Positions 35,601 to 46,205 of a DNA stretch of 64,000 bases are shown in pieces. Location: contig NZ_CABFVU010000001.1 in assembly GCF_902150045.1 (NCBI RefSeq), positions 1,922,001 to 1,986,000 of the forward strand, read 5' to 3'. The first letter of the stretch is position 1; the number at the start of each line of letters is the position of its first letter. This DNA is from Chitinophaga polysaccharea (GTDB lineage: Bacteria > Bacteroidota > Bacteroidia > Chitinophagales > Chitinophagaceae). The translations under genes were made by a program, and so were the position numbers. The notes under the pieces were generated by a model. That model worked only from the letters and a program-made list of their open reading frames with translations, was not told where the DNA came from and did no database searches.

Positions 35601-36009
35601 TCAGGTCGTCCCACAAATCTTTATATTTTAATACCTCCCGGCGGCAGGTATCATTATATTCGGCTACAGAGATCTTTTTTCCTATGTCTTCCTTGGTAAT
35701 ACCTAAAGTTTTCTCTACTCCCAGTTCTACCGGCAAACCATGGGTGTCCCATCCGCCTTTACGTTTTACCTGATAACCGCGCATGGTTTTATAACGGCAT
35801 ACCAGGTCTTTCAAAGTACGTGAAATAACATGGTGAATACCCGGCAAACCGTTGGCACTCGGAGGCCCTTCATAAAAAACAAAAGGAGTGGCGCCATCGC
35901 GTACCTCCACACTTTTCTCAAAAGCCTGGTGCTGCTCCCAGTGCTGGAGTATATCTTTCTCTATCTGAGGTAAATTCAACTGGTTATATTCCTGGTATTT
36001 GCTGGACAT
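32683..36009 (-). CDS. ileS: Isoleucyl-tRNA synthetase
   Basis: This class I synthetase charges tRNA-Ile. The 1108-residue length fits the longer IleRS type. The HIGH motif region is NGLPGIHHVISR near residue 54; the editing domain spans about 200-400; KMSKR is at about residue 655 in KGQKMSKRLGNVVNPF. The tail after about 900 is the anticodon-binding region. No cysteine-rich zinc tail is obvious. A perfect -7 box is located at 36064-36071. The downstream H1-DksA fusion gene begins 6 bases beyond the stop codon. Confidence 0.97.
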   Translation of the reverse strand: MSSKYQEYNQLNLPQIEKDILQHWEQHQAFEKSVEVRDGATPFVFYEGPPSANGLPGIHHVISRTLKDLVCRYKTMRGYQVKRKGGWDTHGLPVELGVEKTLGITKEDIGKKISVAEYNDTCRREVLKYKDLWDDLTLKMGYWVDLKDPYITFENNYIETLWWCLQTLYKKGFLYKSVSIQPYSPAAGTGLSSHELNQPGTYKDVKDTTVVAMFKAQKVDNSQFLFDAAGSDEVFFLAWTTTPWTLPSNLGLTVGANIEYVLVNTFNPYTHLPVNVVMAKVLLGKYFKAEGENGDFAAYKEGDKIIPWKILTSFKGSQLENIRYEQLLPFAQPEEGDPFRVLLGDFVTTEDGTGIVHTAPAFGADDNRVGKKYGIGILTLVDRSGKFTDNVGEFSGRYVKNYKDDPDYKDVDVDIAVKLKKENRAFRVEKYEHTYPHCWRTDKPVLYYPLDAWFIKTTAVKDRMVELNKTINWKPASTGTGRFGNWLENMVDWNLSRSRYWGTPLPIWRTEDGSEEICIGGIEELNAEIRKANQVLGGDVNKSYLHEGILDLHKPYVDDIILVSPSGKPMRREPDLVDVWFDSGAMPYAQWHYPFENKELVDKGQAFPADFIAEGVDQTRGWFYTLHALGVMLFDSVAYKTVVSNGLVLDAKGQKMSKRLGNVVNPFETIEKFGADATRWYLITNASPWDSLKFDVKGIGEAQRKLFGTLYNTYNFFAMYANLDKFTFKEAYIPLEERPEIDRWIISVLNTLIKDVTSSFDDYEPTQAGRAIERFVDEQLSNWYVRLCRRRFWKGEYEHDKISAYQTLYECLEKITQLMAPVSPFFTDWLFSNLNSVSGRNKAASVHHTDFPVINEAGVDADLEERMQLAQDISSLVLSLRKKVNIKVRQPLQKILIPVANGRIKEQIELVADLIKSEVNVKGIDYLTETEGFIKKKIKPNFKSLGGKMGAKMKTVAAAISAFTEAEIATIERDGHFNLVVEGEQLQIQLSDVEIISEDIPGWTVANKGALTVALDITITSQLQDEGNARELVNRIQKIRKDSDFALTDRIDVTVESVDTLKSAIVNYNDYICTEILADSLELVERLQDGTEIEVNDLKFNVLVNKKS

Positions 36010-36063
36010 AAAACAATTCCCCGCCCTTTGATGTTATTTATACAATAATTGATTAAAATTGTG

Positions 36064-36071
36064 CAAAGTTA
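36064..36071 (-). promoter_or_regulatory. -7 element for ileS
   Basis: TAACTTTG on the minus strand, exact TAnnTTTG match, 54 bases before the ATG. No T-box-like structure was recognised in the leader. Confidence 0.5.
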
Positions 36072-36264
36072 AGAAAATACGCTGGCTCCTAAATAGCTAT
36101 ATTTGCTAAAAACTATGCTTTTCAGATATTTTTTATAATTTTTTTTGTAATTTGCAATAAAGAGTAAATAAACAGCGTTTTTGGCATTGTTTTAGCTAAC
36201 TTGCCAGGAAGATTAGAAAAACCTAGTAGTTAATTTTAACCCAACGGAAAAAACCATATCGAAT

Positions 36265-36729
36265 ATGAAAAAGTTGACGTTAATATTTTGCGCGGTTCTA
36301 TTCACTTCCGGCATAACTTTTGCACAGCAAAAAAAATCAGTTAAAAAAACAAAAATAGTTGCCAAAGCGGTGCAAGCACCTGAGGCAGTTAAAAGTTCTT
36401 TTGATCAGAATTTTGCGGGAACAGCAGCTGCTAAGTGGACAAAGACAAGTGCAGGACATTGGACAGCAAGTTTCCAAAAAGACAATATAAACACTATTGC
36501 AGAGTATGATGCAGATGGCAAATGGATTGCCACAAGAAGCGCATATGATGCTCAAAACCTCCCGGAATCAGTGGCTGGTACACTGAAAACAAAATATCCG
36601 GCGGCAACCATAAAAGATGGCTGGAAAATTGAGAGATCAGATGTAGCTGCATACTACAAAATCAATATTCAGGATAATGGTACGGACAAGGCAGTGTTGC
36701 TGAATGAAGCTGGTACCATCACTGAATAA
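36265..36729 (+). CDS. Secreted PepSY-like (DUF2874-type) protein
   Basis: The 154-residue protein has a signal peptide (residues 1-21, ending TFAQ), a short lysine-rich linker and a domain of about 110 residues with the repeated pattern W-x-x-x-x-x-G-H-W-x-A-x-F, then AEYDADGKWIATRSAY and a second half with TIKDGWKIERSD...YYKINI. This is the signature of the PepSY-like beta-lactamase-inhibitor-like domain common in secreted Bacteroidota proteins. Its role is unknown. It ends at a terminator. Confidence 0.8.
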   Translation: MKKLTLIFCAVLFTSGITFAQQKKSVKKTKIVAKAVQAPEAVKSSFDQNFAGTAAAKWTKTSAGHWTASFQKDNINTIAEYDADGKWIATRSAYDAQNLPESVAGTLKTKYPAATIKDGWKIERSDVAAYYKINIQDNGTDKAVLLNEAGTITE

Positions 36730-36770
36730 CACAAACACGTATTTCATAGGTATAGGGATAAATAGGACAG

Positions 36771-36796
36771 ACCCTGCTCTTTTGGGCGGGGTTTTT
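36771..36796 (+). terminator. Terminator after the PepSY-like gene
   Basis: ACCCTGC (36771-36777) pairs with GCGGGGT (36786-36792) including one G-U pair, followed by TTTT. Confidence 0.7.
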
Positions 36797-37202
36797 CATT
36801 TGTTAGAACTCCTTACATTTTATTTTACCAGTTCCCCGTTTCACAATATGGGAACTTTTTCCAACGGTAGAATCCGCAAATTCCACAAACCATCCGGATA
36901 TCAACAAACAAAGAAGGCAGTTGAAACCAAACAAATAATATTATATATTGCAGGTGTAAGCTCCTGCTAAAAACTCCGGCTTTAACGCTGATCATTTTCT
37001 GTACCGGGGGCAGCCCAAAGCATGGACAAAGCATAGCTACAGTATGGATACTCCCTGTTTAACCCATAATTCCCCCATATATAAGCCAGAGATAACCCAT
37101 ACCTAATAAGTTTGGCTTATCTCCAGCTTATCGCTGTTTTGTTTACCGGTGTAATACAGATACACCTGGGCTTAGTCTGGTAGCAGCGTTTTCCCAAAAC
37201 AA

Positions 37203-37230
37203 AAAGTCGCCCGCAGAAGCGGACGACTTT
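37203..37230 (-). terminator. Hairpin with T-tract on the minus strand
   Basis: AAAGTCG-C-CCGC (37203-37214) pairs with GCGG-A-CGACTTT (37219-37230) with one mismatch. On the minus strand it is followed by TTGTTTTGG. It lies 370 bases after the AraC stop, so it may end a long 3' tail or a separate minus-strand RNA. Confidence 0.5.
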
Positions 37231-37599
37231 ATAAATCTGGTAGAAACTTCTCTGACATATTGCACTTCAATGGTGTTTGATATTCATGCAAGTATGATTT
37301 ATGGCTTTACTTACTTTTGCCAGCTAAGTTTCTTCCATGGTCAAATCTGATAAGGAAGCTTATAGGAAACGCAAATAGATATTTGCCTATCGTGTTACAA
37401 AGAAACACCTATATTTTATTTTCTGTTTTTCAATTCGGGAAAACAAATGATCGAAAAGGGAAAATAAGGCCGGTTTCTTTGTGGTGGCTAAGACTTAAAC
37501 AAATGATTTATAAGTCATATGAATATAGCTTTGTTATTCCTAACACAGCAATATCCTCTCTAATGGGAGATGAGGAAAATAAAAGTGGAGCAGCAGTTT

Positions 37600-38523
37600 T
37601 TAACGCAGCAGCAGTTCACAAGGCTTCAGCCCTGTATGCTTTTTAAAGGCTGTGGAGAAATGGGAGATACAGGAGTATCCCATCAGCATGGCAACTTCTG
37701 ATACAGACATACCTTTTTCATAGAGCAGGCCTTTAGCCTTTTCCATTCTCTCTTTCTGGAAATAGTCATAAATAGTGGTACCATACATGGCTTTGAAGCC
37801 TTTCTTCAGGTAACATTCATTCATGGCTACGCGGCGGGCCAGGTCCCTGATGGTGATCGGCGAATCCAGTTGTTCCAGCAGGATGCTACGGGCATTTTCT
37901 ATTTTTTCGCGGTCTTCCAGGTGAGTGAGGAAGCGGCAACCATAGCGTTCATCGGTGTCATTCTGCATAAACTGGTCGGAACTGTATAATAACAGGTCCA
38001 GTGCACGGCTTTGCAGGAATATATTCTTCAGGATGCCCTCATAGTCGTGGTGCACCATTGTTTCCAGTACGGATTTAGACTTCGTACACGGCTGAATGGT
38101 TTTCACAAACGGCTTGCGGGACTGGTTTTCAAATAAAGAGAATGTTGTGGTACCTTTTTGCAGGGATTGTATAAACGCTGGCTGGAACCTAACGGTGATC
38201 AGGTCTACTGATGGTACCCTGTCATTGCAGGCTTCCTTTTTACCTTCAGCACAAAGCTGGTCTGTACAGGAAGGGTTTTTACAATATTTACTGCCGGCCA
38301 CACAATAACGGAGCTCAATAGCAGCCGATTGCCCTCTTTTGGCTGGCTGGTAAATAACCATTGCCACGTCTTCAACGGGTAATGGTTTGTCATATGTAAA
38401 ACGTTGTAATGTAAAATCGAGACAGTCTGGCACCGACACACTATCCTGCTCCGCCAGCCTTAACTGATCGCTCATCGCGGGCTGCGGAATGGCCAAAGAC
38501 AATATTTCCTGTATTTCTTTCAC
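37600..38523 (-). CDS. AraC-family regulator with cysteine-rich segment
   Basis: The 307-residue protein has the AraC double helix-turn-helix at its C-terminus (about 215-307; ITIRDLARRVAMNECYLKKG and SVSEVAMLMGYSCISHFSTAFKKHTG). The N-terminal part carries five closely spaced cysteines, C74, C81, C86, C91 and C99, in a short charged stretch, suggesting a bound metal, Fe-S cluster or redox switch. The frame starts with GTG at 38523; an in-frame stop five codons upstream rules out a longer form, while an ATG at 38475 would give a form 16 residues shorter. It is divergent from the AsmA-like gene. Targets are unknown. Confidence 0.85.
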   Translation of the reverse strand: MKEIQEILSLAIPQPAMSDQLRLAEQDSVSVPDCLDFTLQRFTYDKPLPVEDVAMVIYQPAKRGQSAAIELRYCVAGSKYCKNPSCTDQLCAEGKKEACNDRVPSVDLITVRFQPAFIQSLQKGTTTFSLFENQSRKPFVKTIQPCTKSKSVLETMVHHDYEGILKNIFLQSRALDLLLYSSDQFMQNDTDERYGCRFLTHLEDREKIENARSILLEQLDSPITIRDLARRVAMNECYLKKGFKAMYGTTIYDYFQKERMEKAKGLLYEKGMSVSEVAMLMGYSCISHFSTAFKKHTGLKPCELLLR

Positions 38524-38681
38524 TTTATCTGTTTTTTAACGCCGAGCTGTTATAGAAGTCACAAATTTAGGGATTCGTTTTTTAAACAAATATGTTTTGA
38601 CAATACACTTACAAACCCTGCCTCCATTTCCGGGTTCAAACCGTTGAAGTAATTGGTATAAATTTCGTTTAGGCTTTACTG

Positions 38682-40361
38682 ATGGCAAAAATTGGCTTTA
38701 ATATCCGCAGACTGGTCAAAATCATACTCGCAGTTGCCGGTATACTTATCTTGTTGATACTGGCCACCGGCTGGTATCTCAACCAACATTGGAATAACCT
38801 GCTGAAGCGGGAGCTGCAGGGCTATGTGAGTGATTTGTCCGATAGTCTTTATACCGTGAAGTTCAAAGATCTTCATCTCGACGTACTGTCGGGCAGCATC
38901 ACTATAGATAAAGCCAGTATGACGGCCGATTCCCTGGTATATCAGCGCCTGCTGGCCCAACAGAAAGCGCCCGCCGATATATACACCATCAGCGTAGACC
39001 GGCTGGAGCTCAAATATTTTAAGCCCTGGCGCTATTTTTTTGGAAGGGACCTCAGCGCGGGGGTGCTTACAGTAAGCGGTCCAAGTGTAATTATGGAGCA
39101 AAATGCCACTGTAAAAGATACCAGCGCCCCAAGAACGGCTTACCAGAACATTTCTGCCAAAATGAAATCCATTTTCATAGGCAAGCTGGTACTGGACAGC
39201 ACCAACTTCAAGTATATCTTTACCCGGAAAGATTCGTCGCGTGTTATTCATCAATTCCACAACCTGCGGATCCGGATCAATGATTTCCTGATCGACTCAG
39301 TGGCCCTGGATGACCCCACCCGCTTTTTATATGCCCGCAATTATGAGATCGGGATGAAGGATTATATGAACAGAACAAGGGATAGCCTTTACTGGATGTA
39401 TGTTCGCGGGATCCGTTATGATGCGGCTTTACGCACTCTCCACATAGGCCAGTTTGAACTGCAGCCGCGGTACGACAGGGTCGCCTTCCAGAAAAAGACG
39501 GGCGTACAGCAGGACCGGTTTGAAGTGGTGTTCAATGATATCAGCCTGCACAATCTCAATCCCCGGCTGCTTTTACAGGAGCAACAGGTTTGGGCCGAGC
39601 GGGTAAATATTAAAAGCGGTAAACTGGACATCTACAGGAACCGCATGCTGCCAATGCCACCCGGCAATAAGCTGGGACAATACCCCCATCAGTTGCTGGC
39701 CAAACTTAAAGTCCCTGTCTATATCGACACCCTCACCGGCAATAATATCAACTTACAGTATACAGAACTAAGCCCGGTAACGGAACAAACCGGGTACATT
39801 AACTTCAGCCATATACACGGCCGGTTCCGGAATATCACAAATATCGACAGCCTGGTGGCTAAAAACAATCATCTTATTGCAGACTTTGATGCTGTATTTC
39901 TGAAAAGCGGCAAGCTCACCGCCCGGTTCGATTTCCTGTTAAACGATAAGAACGGCAGGTTTGGCGTTTCCGGCAGGCTGAATAACATGAATGGCAAAGA
40001 TCTGAATGTTGTGACCCAGCCGATGGGTAAAATTGAAATCAGATCTTGTGATATCCGGGATCTCACCTTTAATATTAAAGGTGATGAACGGCGGGCCAGT
40101 GCCTTTGTAAAGCTGTTGTACCAAAATCTTAAAATTGCCGTTTTAAAGCAAAATGCAGATCATAAAGGATTTAAAAGGAAAGGGCTCATCAGCCTGGTGG
40201 CCAATGCATTGGTAATCAAATCCGAAAACCCTGAAAAAGGGGAAAATGCCCGGACCGCCAATGTTACTTATACCCGCGACATCCAGAAATCCTTTTTTAA
40301 CTTGGTGTGGAAAACTTTATTTACAGGCGTAAAAGACATTGCTGGCGCCGGAAATCTCTAA
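38682..40361 (+). CDS. AsmA-like inner-membrane-anchored protein
   Basis: The 559-residue protein has one N-terminal membrane helix (about 12-31) and a long periplasmic beta-rich region with the repeated pattern seen in AsmA-type proteins, such as VKFKDLHLDVLSGSITIDKA near residue 58 and further D-x-x-x-L-x-L-G strands. AsmA-like proteins are thought to bridge the membranes and carry lipids. It is shorter than the typical 700-1100 residues of TamB/AsmA, so it may form only part of a bridge or act in a complex. It lies 123 bases upstream of gyrB on the same strand. Confidence 0.65.
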   Translation: MAKIGFNIRRLVKIILAVAGILILLILATGWYLNQHWNNLLKRELQGYVSDLSDSLYTVKFKDLHLDVLSGSITIDKASMTADSLVYQRLLAQQKAPADIYTISVDRLELKYFKPWRYFFGRDLSAGVLTVSGPSVIMEQNATVKDTSAPRTAYQNISAKMKSIFIGKLVLDSTNFKYIFTRKDSSRVIHQFHNLRIRINDFLIDSVALDDPTRFLYARNYEIGMKDYMNRTRDSLYWMYVRGIRYDAALRTLHIGQFELQPRYDRVAFQKKTGVQQDRFEVVFNDISLHNLNPRLLLQEQQVWAERVNIKSGKLDIYRNRMLPMPPGNKLGQYPHQLLAKLKVPVYIDTLTGNNINLQYTELSPVTEQTGYINFSHIHGRFRNITNIDSLVAKNNHLIADFDAVFLKSGKLTARFDFLLNDKNGRFGVSGRLNNMNGKDLNVVTQPMGKIEIRSCDIRDLTFNIKGDERRASAFVKLLYQNLKIAVLKQNADHKGFKRKGLISLVANALVIKSENPEKGENARTANVTYTRDIQKSFFNLVWKTLFTGVKDIAGAGNL

Positions 40362-40430
40362 GGGGAAAAATGATGGGTCTTCCCCGCATAAAAACAGCCC
40401 TTCTTTTGTGGAAATAAGGCTTATTTTTCG

Positions 40431-40438
40431 TATTTTTG
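40431..40438 (+). promoter_or_regulatory. -7 element for gyrB
   Basis: TATTTTTG, exact TAnnTTTG match, 46 bases before the ATG; a TTTG at 40405-40408 could be the -33 box. Confidence 0.6.
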
Positions 40439-40469
40439 CATGATTGTCTACCGATTTTATTTCTAATAG

Positions 40470-42467
<1,998 letters not shown>

Positions 42468-42484
42468 TTACGTAGATACGTTTA

Positions 42485-42538
42485 AGTTATAAAGAAAGAA
42501 TCCTGCCGTTTCAGCGGCAGGATTCTTTCTTTATAACT
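42485..42538. terminator. 24-bp perfect hairpin, bidirectional terminator
   Basis: AGTTATAAAGAAAGAATCCT plus TGCCG-end (42485-42508) is the exact reverse complement of 42515-42538, leaving loop TTTCAG. T-rich sequence follows on both sides. The right arm overlaps the first two bases of the stop codon of the convergent TPR gene. Confidence 0.85.
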
Positions 42539-43757
42539 ATCCTTCTCTTGTAAGAATATAATTTGCCAGCACCTGGTACAGGAATACACCAATCAGCATA
42601 GCTGTAACTACTATATTAAAGGCATCGTTTATAACGAATGCCAGCACAACACCCAGCACGCCCAAAAGCGCCAGTGTGGCTGTATACCAGGTAATGATCC
42701 GGCGGTTTCTTTTACTTTCGGGTATATAAAACCCTGCAGCCGGCAGCAACATAATACCGCTGCAAAGACACAGCGCCAGTAACCCCTGCAGGTGGGTGAA
42801 CAGGAACGCCACACCGGCGGCCAGCGATACGCATAACAATATACCCACTACATTGGATACCTGTGTCTGTTCTTTGCTGAGCGCATACCTGCCGTATGGG
42901 TTCAGGCGAAGGAAGAGGTTACTTACAGGCGTAATCAGCCAGGTGGAAAGCGCCAGGAATGCCAGCAGCACATACACCGGGAAAAACACCTGGCTGGCAA
43001 TTTGTGTAAGTATAAAAATGGCAATGATAATGATCCACTGTGTGCGCGCTTTTTGTCGCGCCATGAAAAAAGCGTAGTTCAGGAATTGCCGGTACAGCCA
43101 GTACCTGGCTTTCATGGCCTGTACCATGCCTTGCCGCGCCCATTCATTGGTAGGGTCCAGTTTCAGAGACTCCCTGAAATGCTCCAGCGATTTCCGGTGA
43201 TCACCGGCCTCCAGCCACTTCTGCCCGAGGTTGGCATGCGTGTATGCATTTTCAGGATTATGCTCCAATGCCTCATGTAAATTGGAAAAGGCTTCCTCCT
43301 TCTTACCCAGCCGAAACAGGGCATGGGAGCGGAGATTAAGACAGGCCTCATCTTCCGGCTCAATAGCCAGTCCTTCTTCCGCCTTGTGAAGGGCCGCCTC
43401 GTATTCTTTCTTCGACAGCAGGATCTGGCTCCACATGGCAAAATAATTTACCCGGTAAGGGTTTATTGCCACTGCATTGCTGATGGTTCTGATGGCTTCA
43501 TTAAACTGGTTCTTTGCAAAAGCGATCCTGGCCAGCAGGTACAGGAAACGATCGTCGTATGGCGCAAAGCTGAGGGTATTGCCGGCTATCTGTGAAGCTT
43601 CCGCGGTATTGCCTGTTTCCATGTAGCAAATTGCCAGCAGGTATAATCCGTCGGTATCGTGGGCATTAGTACTCAGGTGCTGGCGCAATGCGGCGAAGGC
43701 ATCTTCAAAGCGGCCTTGTTGTACAAGAATCTGGGCGCGCTGAATTAATACAGCCAT
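42537..43757 (-). CDS. TPR-repeat membrane protein
   Basis: The 406-residue protein has about six tetratricopeptide repeats in residues 1-215 (for example ALEHNPENAYTHANLGQKWL and SLKLDPTNEWARQGM) and then five or six membrane helices (about 242-400) separated by short loops. TPRs face the cytoplasm if the helices follow the usual charge rule. It starts only 5 bases after the stop codon of the TPR-AAA ATPase gene, so the two are surely co-transcribed and probably work together, the TPR units docking partners at the membrane. No named family was recognised. Confidence 0.82.
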   Translation of the reverse strand: MAVLIQRAQILVQQGRFEDAFAALRQHLSTNAHDTDGLYLLAICYMETGNTAEASQIAGNTLSFAPYDDRFLYLLARIAFAKNQFNEAIRTISNAVAINPYRVNYFAMWSQILLSKKEYEAALHKAEEGLAIEPEDEACLNLRSHALFRLGKKEEAFSNLHEALEHNPENAYTHANLGQKWLEAGDHRKSLEHFRESLKLDPTNEWARQGMVQAMKARYWLYRQFLNYAFFMARQKARTQWIIIIAIFILTQIASQVFFPVYVLLAFLALSTWLITPVSNLFLRLNPYGRYALSKEQTQVSNVVGILLCVSLAAGVAFLFTHLQGLLALCLCSGIMLLPAAGFYIPESKRNRRIITWYTATLALLGVLGVVLAFVINDAFNIVVTAMLIGVFLYQVLANYILTREG

Positions 43758-43762
43758 AATCG

Positions 43763-45091
43763 TTATTTCTTAATATCCAGGTATTTCAAAACATCATCAT
43801 AAAGACCGGTTTCATTTGAATACAGCGCATAATTACGGGCAGTATTAAACCATTCCCTTGTGGTGGGTTTATGTGTTTTAGCGGCTTTTAATAATTCTTT
43901 CTGTGTAATAGGCTGTGGCACTCCCTTTTGCAGGGCTTCCAGCAGTTTTTCTTCTGTAGCAATATCCACAATCGCTTTCAGGTCGGCCCCGGAATAGCCC
44001 GGGGTGGCCTTTGCAAGTGCATTGTAATTAATATCGCTCACGGGTTTATTACGTAACTGCAGTTTCAGGATCTCTTCCCTGTCTTCTGTTTCCGGTGGTG
44101 CTACGAAAATGATCCGGTCGAAACGGCCGGGGCGGCGGAATGCCGGGTCCAGGCTCCAGGGAGCATTAGTAGCGCCAATAATAAGAATGTTCTCATTGCT
44201 GGCGGCAATGCCATCCATTTCGGCCAGGAACTGGTTAATAATATGCGTTGCACCCGACTGCCGGAGTGCGGAGCGGTTAGCGCCTAAAGCATCTACCTCA
44301 TCAAAAAACAGTACACAGGGTTTACTCCGACGTGCCAGCTCAAAAAGGCTGTGGAGGTTTTTCTCACTGGTGCCCACCCACATATCCAGCACATCATGAA
44401 TACCTACGTTGATAAATTCTGCCTGAATTTGCCCGGCCGTAGCTTTTGCAAGATATGTTTTACCACATCCCGGAGGGCCATATAATAAAATACCGCCGCC
44501 GGCCTTTTTCCCATAAGCTTTATAGAGATCAGGGAACTGCAGGGGCTTGATGATCTTCAGATCTATTTCCTGCTTTTCCCTTTCCATACCACCTACATCT
44601 GAAAAATTGATTTCCGGTTTCTCGAGCATGAATAAGCTTTCGCTTTCTTCCTCGTCCTCATCTTCCCCGTTAAAGGAAGGGGATGGTTGCTGAGCCACCC
44701 TGAAAAGCCCGTCCAGCGCCTCGTCGCGGAAGCCCGGGTTAATTTGCAGTAAATGCTGGTATATTTCTTTTGCAGCCGGCATGGATTGCTCCTTTACCAG
44801 GATACGGCAATGCAGCAGCAGGGCATCAAAATGATCCGGTTCACGGCTCTCCAGCTGCTCAAGTACCACAATGGCTGCGGAATATTTATGCTGATGGTAA
44901 AAAGTGCGCGCCAAACCGAGCTGCGCTGCAGTATTGGATGACGACAACTCCAGTACTTTCCTGTATTGTTCTTCTGCGGCAGTATACTCATAATCCTGTA
45001 GCAGTACCTGCGCCAGGTGCATACGTAAAGGCACATTCTCCGGTGAAAACTGCACCGCCTCCTGTAATTGCTTTATTACTTCCGATGACAT
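43763..45091 (-). CDS. TPR-containing AAA ATPase (Cdc48/VCP-like single AAA module)
   Basis: The 442-residue protein joins TPR repeats (about 5-130) to a single AAA module (about 170-405). The module has the VCP-type entry GGMEREKQEIDLKIIKPL, Walker A GPPGCGKT near residue 200, pore loop MWVGTSEKN, Walker B CVLFFDEVDALG near 262, sensor-1 IGATNAP and the arginine-finger stretch FRRPGRFDR; a four-helix lid follows. All catalytic residues are intact. A predicted acidic linker (DEDEEESE) separates TPR and AAA parts. Such ATPases thread or remodel proteins. Its operon partner is the TPR membrane protein, so a membrane-attached unfoldase is a reasonable inference. Confidence 0.88.
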   Translation of the reverse strand: MSSEVIKQLQEAVQFSPENVPLRMHLAQVLLQDYEYTAAEEQYRKVLELSSSNTAAQLGLARTFYHQHKYSAAIVVLEQLESREPDHFDALLLHCRILVKEQSMPAAKEIYQHLLQINPGFRDEALDGLFRVAQQPSPSFNGEDEDEEESESLFMLEKPEINFSDVGGMEREKQEIDLKIIKPLQFPDLYKAYGKKAGGGILLYGPPGCGKTYLAKATAGQIQAEFINVGIHDVLDMWVGTSEKNLHSLFELARRSKPCVLFFDEVDALGANRSALRQSGATHIINQFLAEMDGIAASNENILIIGATNAPWSLDPAFRRPGRFDRIIFVAPPETEDREEILKLQLRNKPVSDINYNALAKATPGYSGADLKAIVDIATEEKLLEALQKGVPQPITQKELLKAAKTHKPTTREWFNTARNYALYSNETGLYDDVLKYLDIKK

Positions 45092-45434
45092 AATGTGCTT
45101 CTGTTTAATTATTCAGTAACCCCGTAATAATACGCAATTCGGCCGCAAAAAAGTGTTAATTGTGCCTGAACTTCCGGGTATCTGCAAAAATACACAAGTC
45201 CGGCTCCGTTAGAACCCCTGTAAGTGATTGCATGTATGAAGAAACAATAAATTAACTCTATATCCATATATATTTTATTTAATTAATAAATATTTATATA
45301 TATTGCATCCATATTATCCCTATGCCAACAGAATCTAACCAGTATCCTATGCTAAACTGACTAAGGCCGGCGGCGCACAAAGCAGCCGGCACTGGTTTCA
45401 TTCCTGTAGAGCGGCATACCTAAATTATAGTGTT
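45092..45434. other. 343-base divergent intergenic region
   Basis: An AT-rich block (about 45250-45320) separates the TPR-AAA operon from the lipoprotein gene. A hairpin GCCGGC...GCCGGC (45366-45390) precedes the lipoprotein gene. No gene is seen. Confidence 0.45.
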
Positions 45435-45893
45435 ATGAGAATGAAACTCTTCATGGTAGCCGTTATTGCTGCTATAGGAACGGTTTTCTGTTCCTGTGAT
45501 AAAAAAACCGGGATCACCCCATCCAGTATCTTTTCCTTTAAACTGGATGGCGCTCAATACCAGTCAAACGCCACTGAGGCCTATGTTACCGATACAGTGT
45601 ACGCCGGCAGGAAAACGCTGGTACTGGATGGCGTTACCAACAACTTCGGGCATCATATGGAACTGATGATCACTTTCCCTGATTCCCTGAAAGCCGGCAC
45701 TTATACTGAAGATGTGGAAATGTCGCTGATGAACATCCAGGAAAAGGAACCCGGTTACCTGGGCAAAAACATCAAAGTAATTATAACTGGCATTAATAGT
45801 AAACACGCGGAGGGTACTTTCTCTGGTGTATTAATAAGTGGTGAAACAGAAAAACCTCTAACGGACGGGACTTTTAAAATCGTAATTTATTAA
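45435..45893 (+). CDS. Lipoprotein of unknown function
   Basis: The 152-residue product has a lipoprotein signal: a hydrophobic N-terminus ending VFCSC, where cysteine 20 is the likely lipid-modified residue. The mature part is beta-rich and about 130 residues long, with SFKLDGAQYQSNATEAY near the start, as in many small Bacteroidota outer-membrane lipoproteins of unknown role. An alternative start at the second Met (codon 3) does not change this. It is followed by a strong terminator. Confidence 0.65.
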   Translation: MRMKLFMVAVIAAIGTVFCSCDKKTGITPSSIFSFKLDGAQYQSNATEAYVTDTVYAGRKTLVLDGVTNNFGHHMELMITFPDSLKAGTYTEDVEMSLMNIQEKEPGYLGKNIKVIITGINSKHAEGTFSGVLISGETEKPLTDGTFKIVIY

Positions 45894-46205
45894 ACATATT
45901 TGATGAACTTCCTGCATGCCCTGCCTTTAAAGGCGGGGCTATTTTTCGTAGGTACGTTAAGGTTATATTATATTGTTTGTTGTTTACCCTGGGTTAACAA
46001 ATAATTCCTACCTCATTTTCCCGCACTGTTAACATTAAGGTCATATACAGATCGCATTTCTGATAGTATTTAAACACAAATAAGCCATCAAAAGCAGGTT
46101 TCCTGGACGTTTTATGCACTTCTTAACAATTCCGTAATAATCTGTTAACATTCTGGTTGCATCAGACTGTTTCCTTTGCACCTGTAAATACTTACAAAAC
46201 AGTTT
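45894..46205. other. 312-base intergenic region upstream of the TonB-dependent receptor gene
   Basis: After the terminator at 45918-45945 there are about 250 AT-rich bases without a gene. A TTCCTTTG at 46171-46178, one base from the -7 consensus, may drive the receptor gene. Confidence 0.4.
45918..45945 (+). terminator. Terminator after the lipoprotein gene
   Basis: GCCCTGCCT (45918-45926) pairs with AGGCGGGGC (45931-45939) around TTAA, followed by TATTTTT. Confidence 0.8.

Larger units (their letters stand above)
36730..37599. other. 870-base gene-poor region
   Basis: Apart from two hairpins (36771-36796 and 37203-37230) no supported gene was found. Short open frames at 36704-36970 and 37317-37646 lack start-region signals and protein-like composition. 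Around 37079-37140 there are overlapping inverted repeats (TAAGCCA/TGGCTTA and GAGATAA/TTATCTC) but no clear RNA family. Confidence 0.5.

Noticed and set aside
36704..37646. Small open frames in the gene-poor region
   Set aside because: They overlap known genes or terminators, have no signal peptide, no domain and no promoter.
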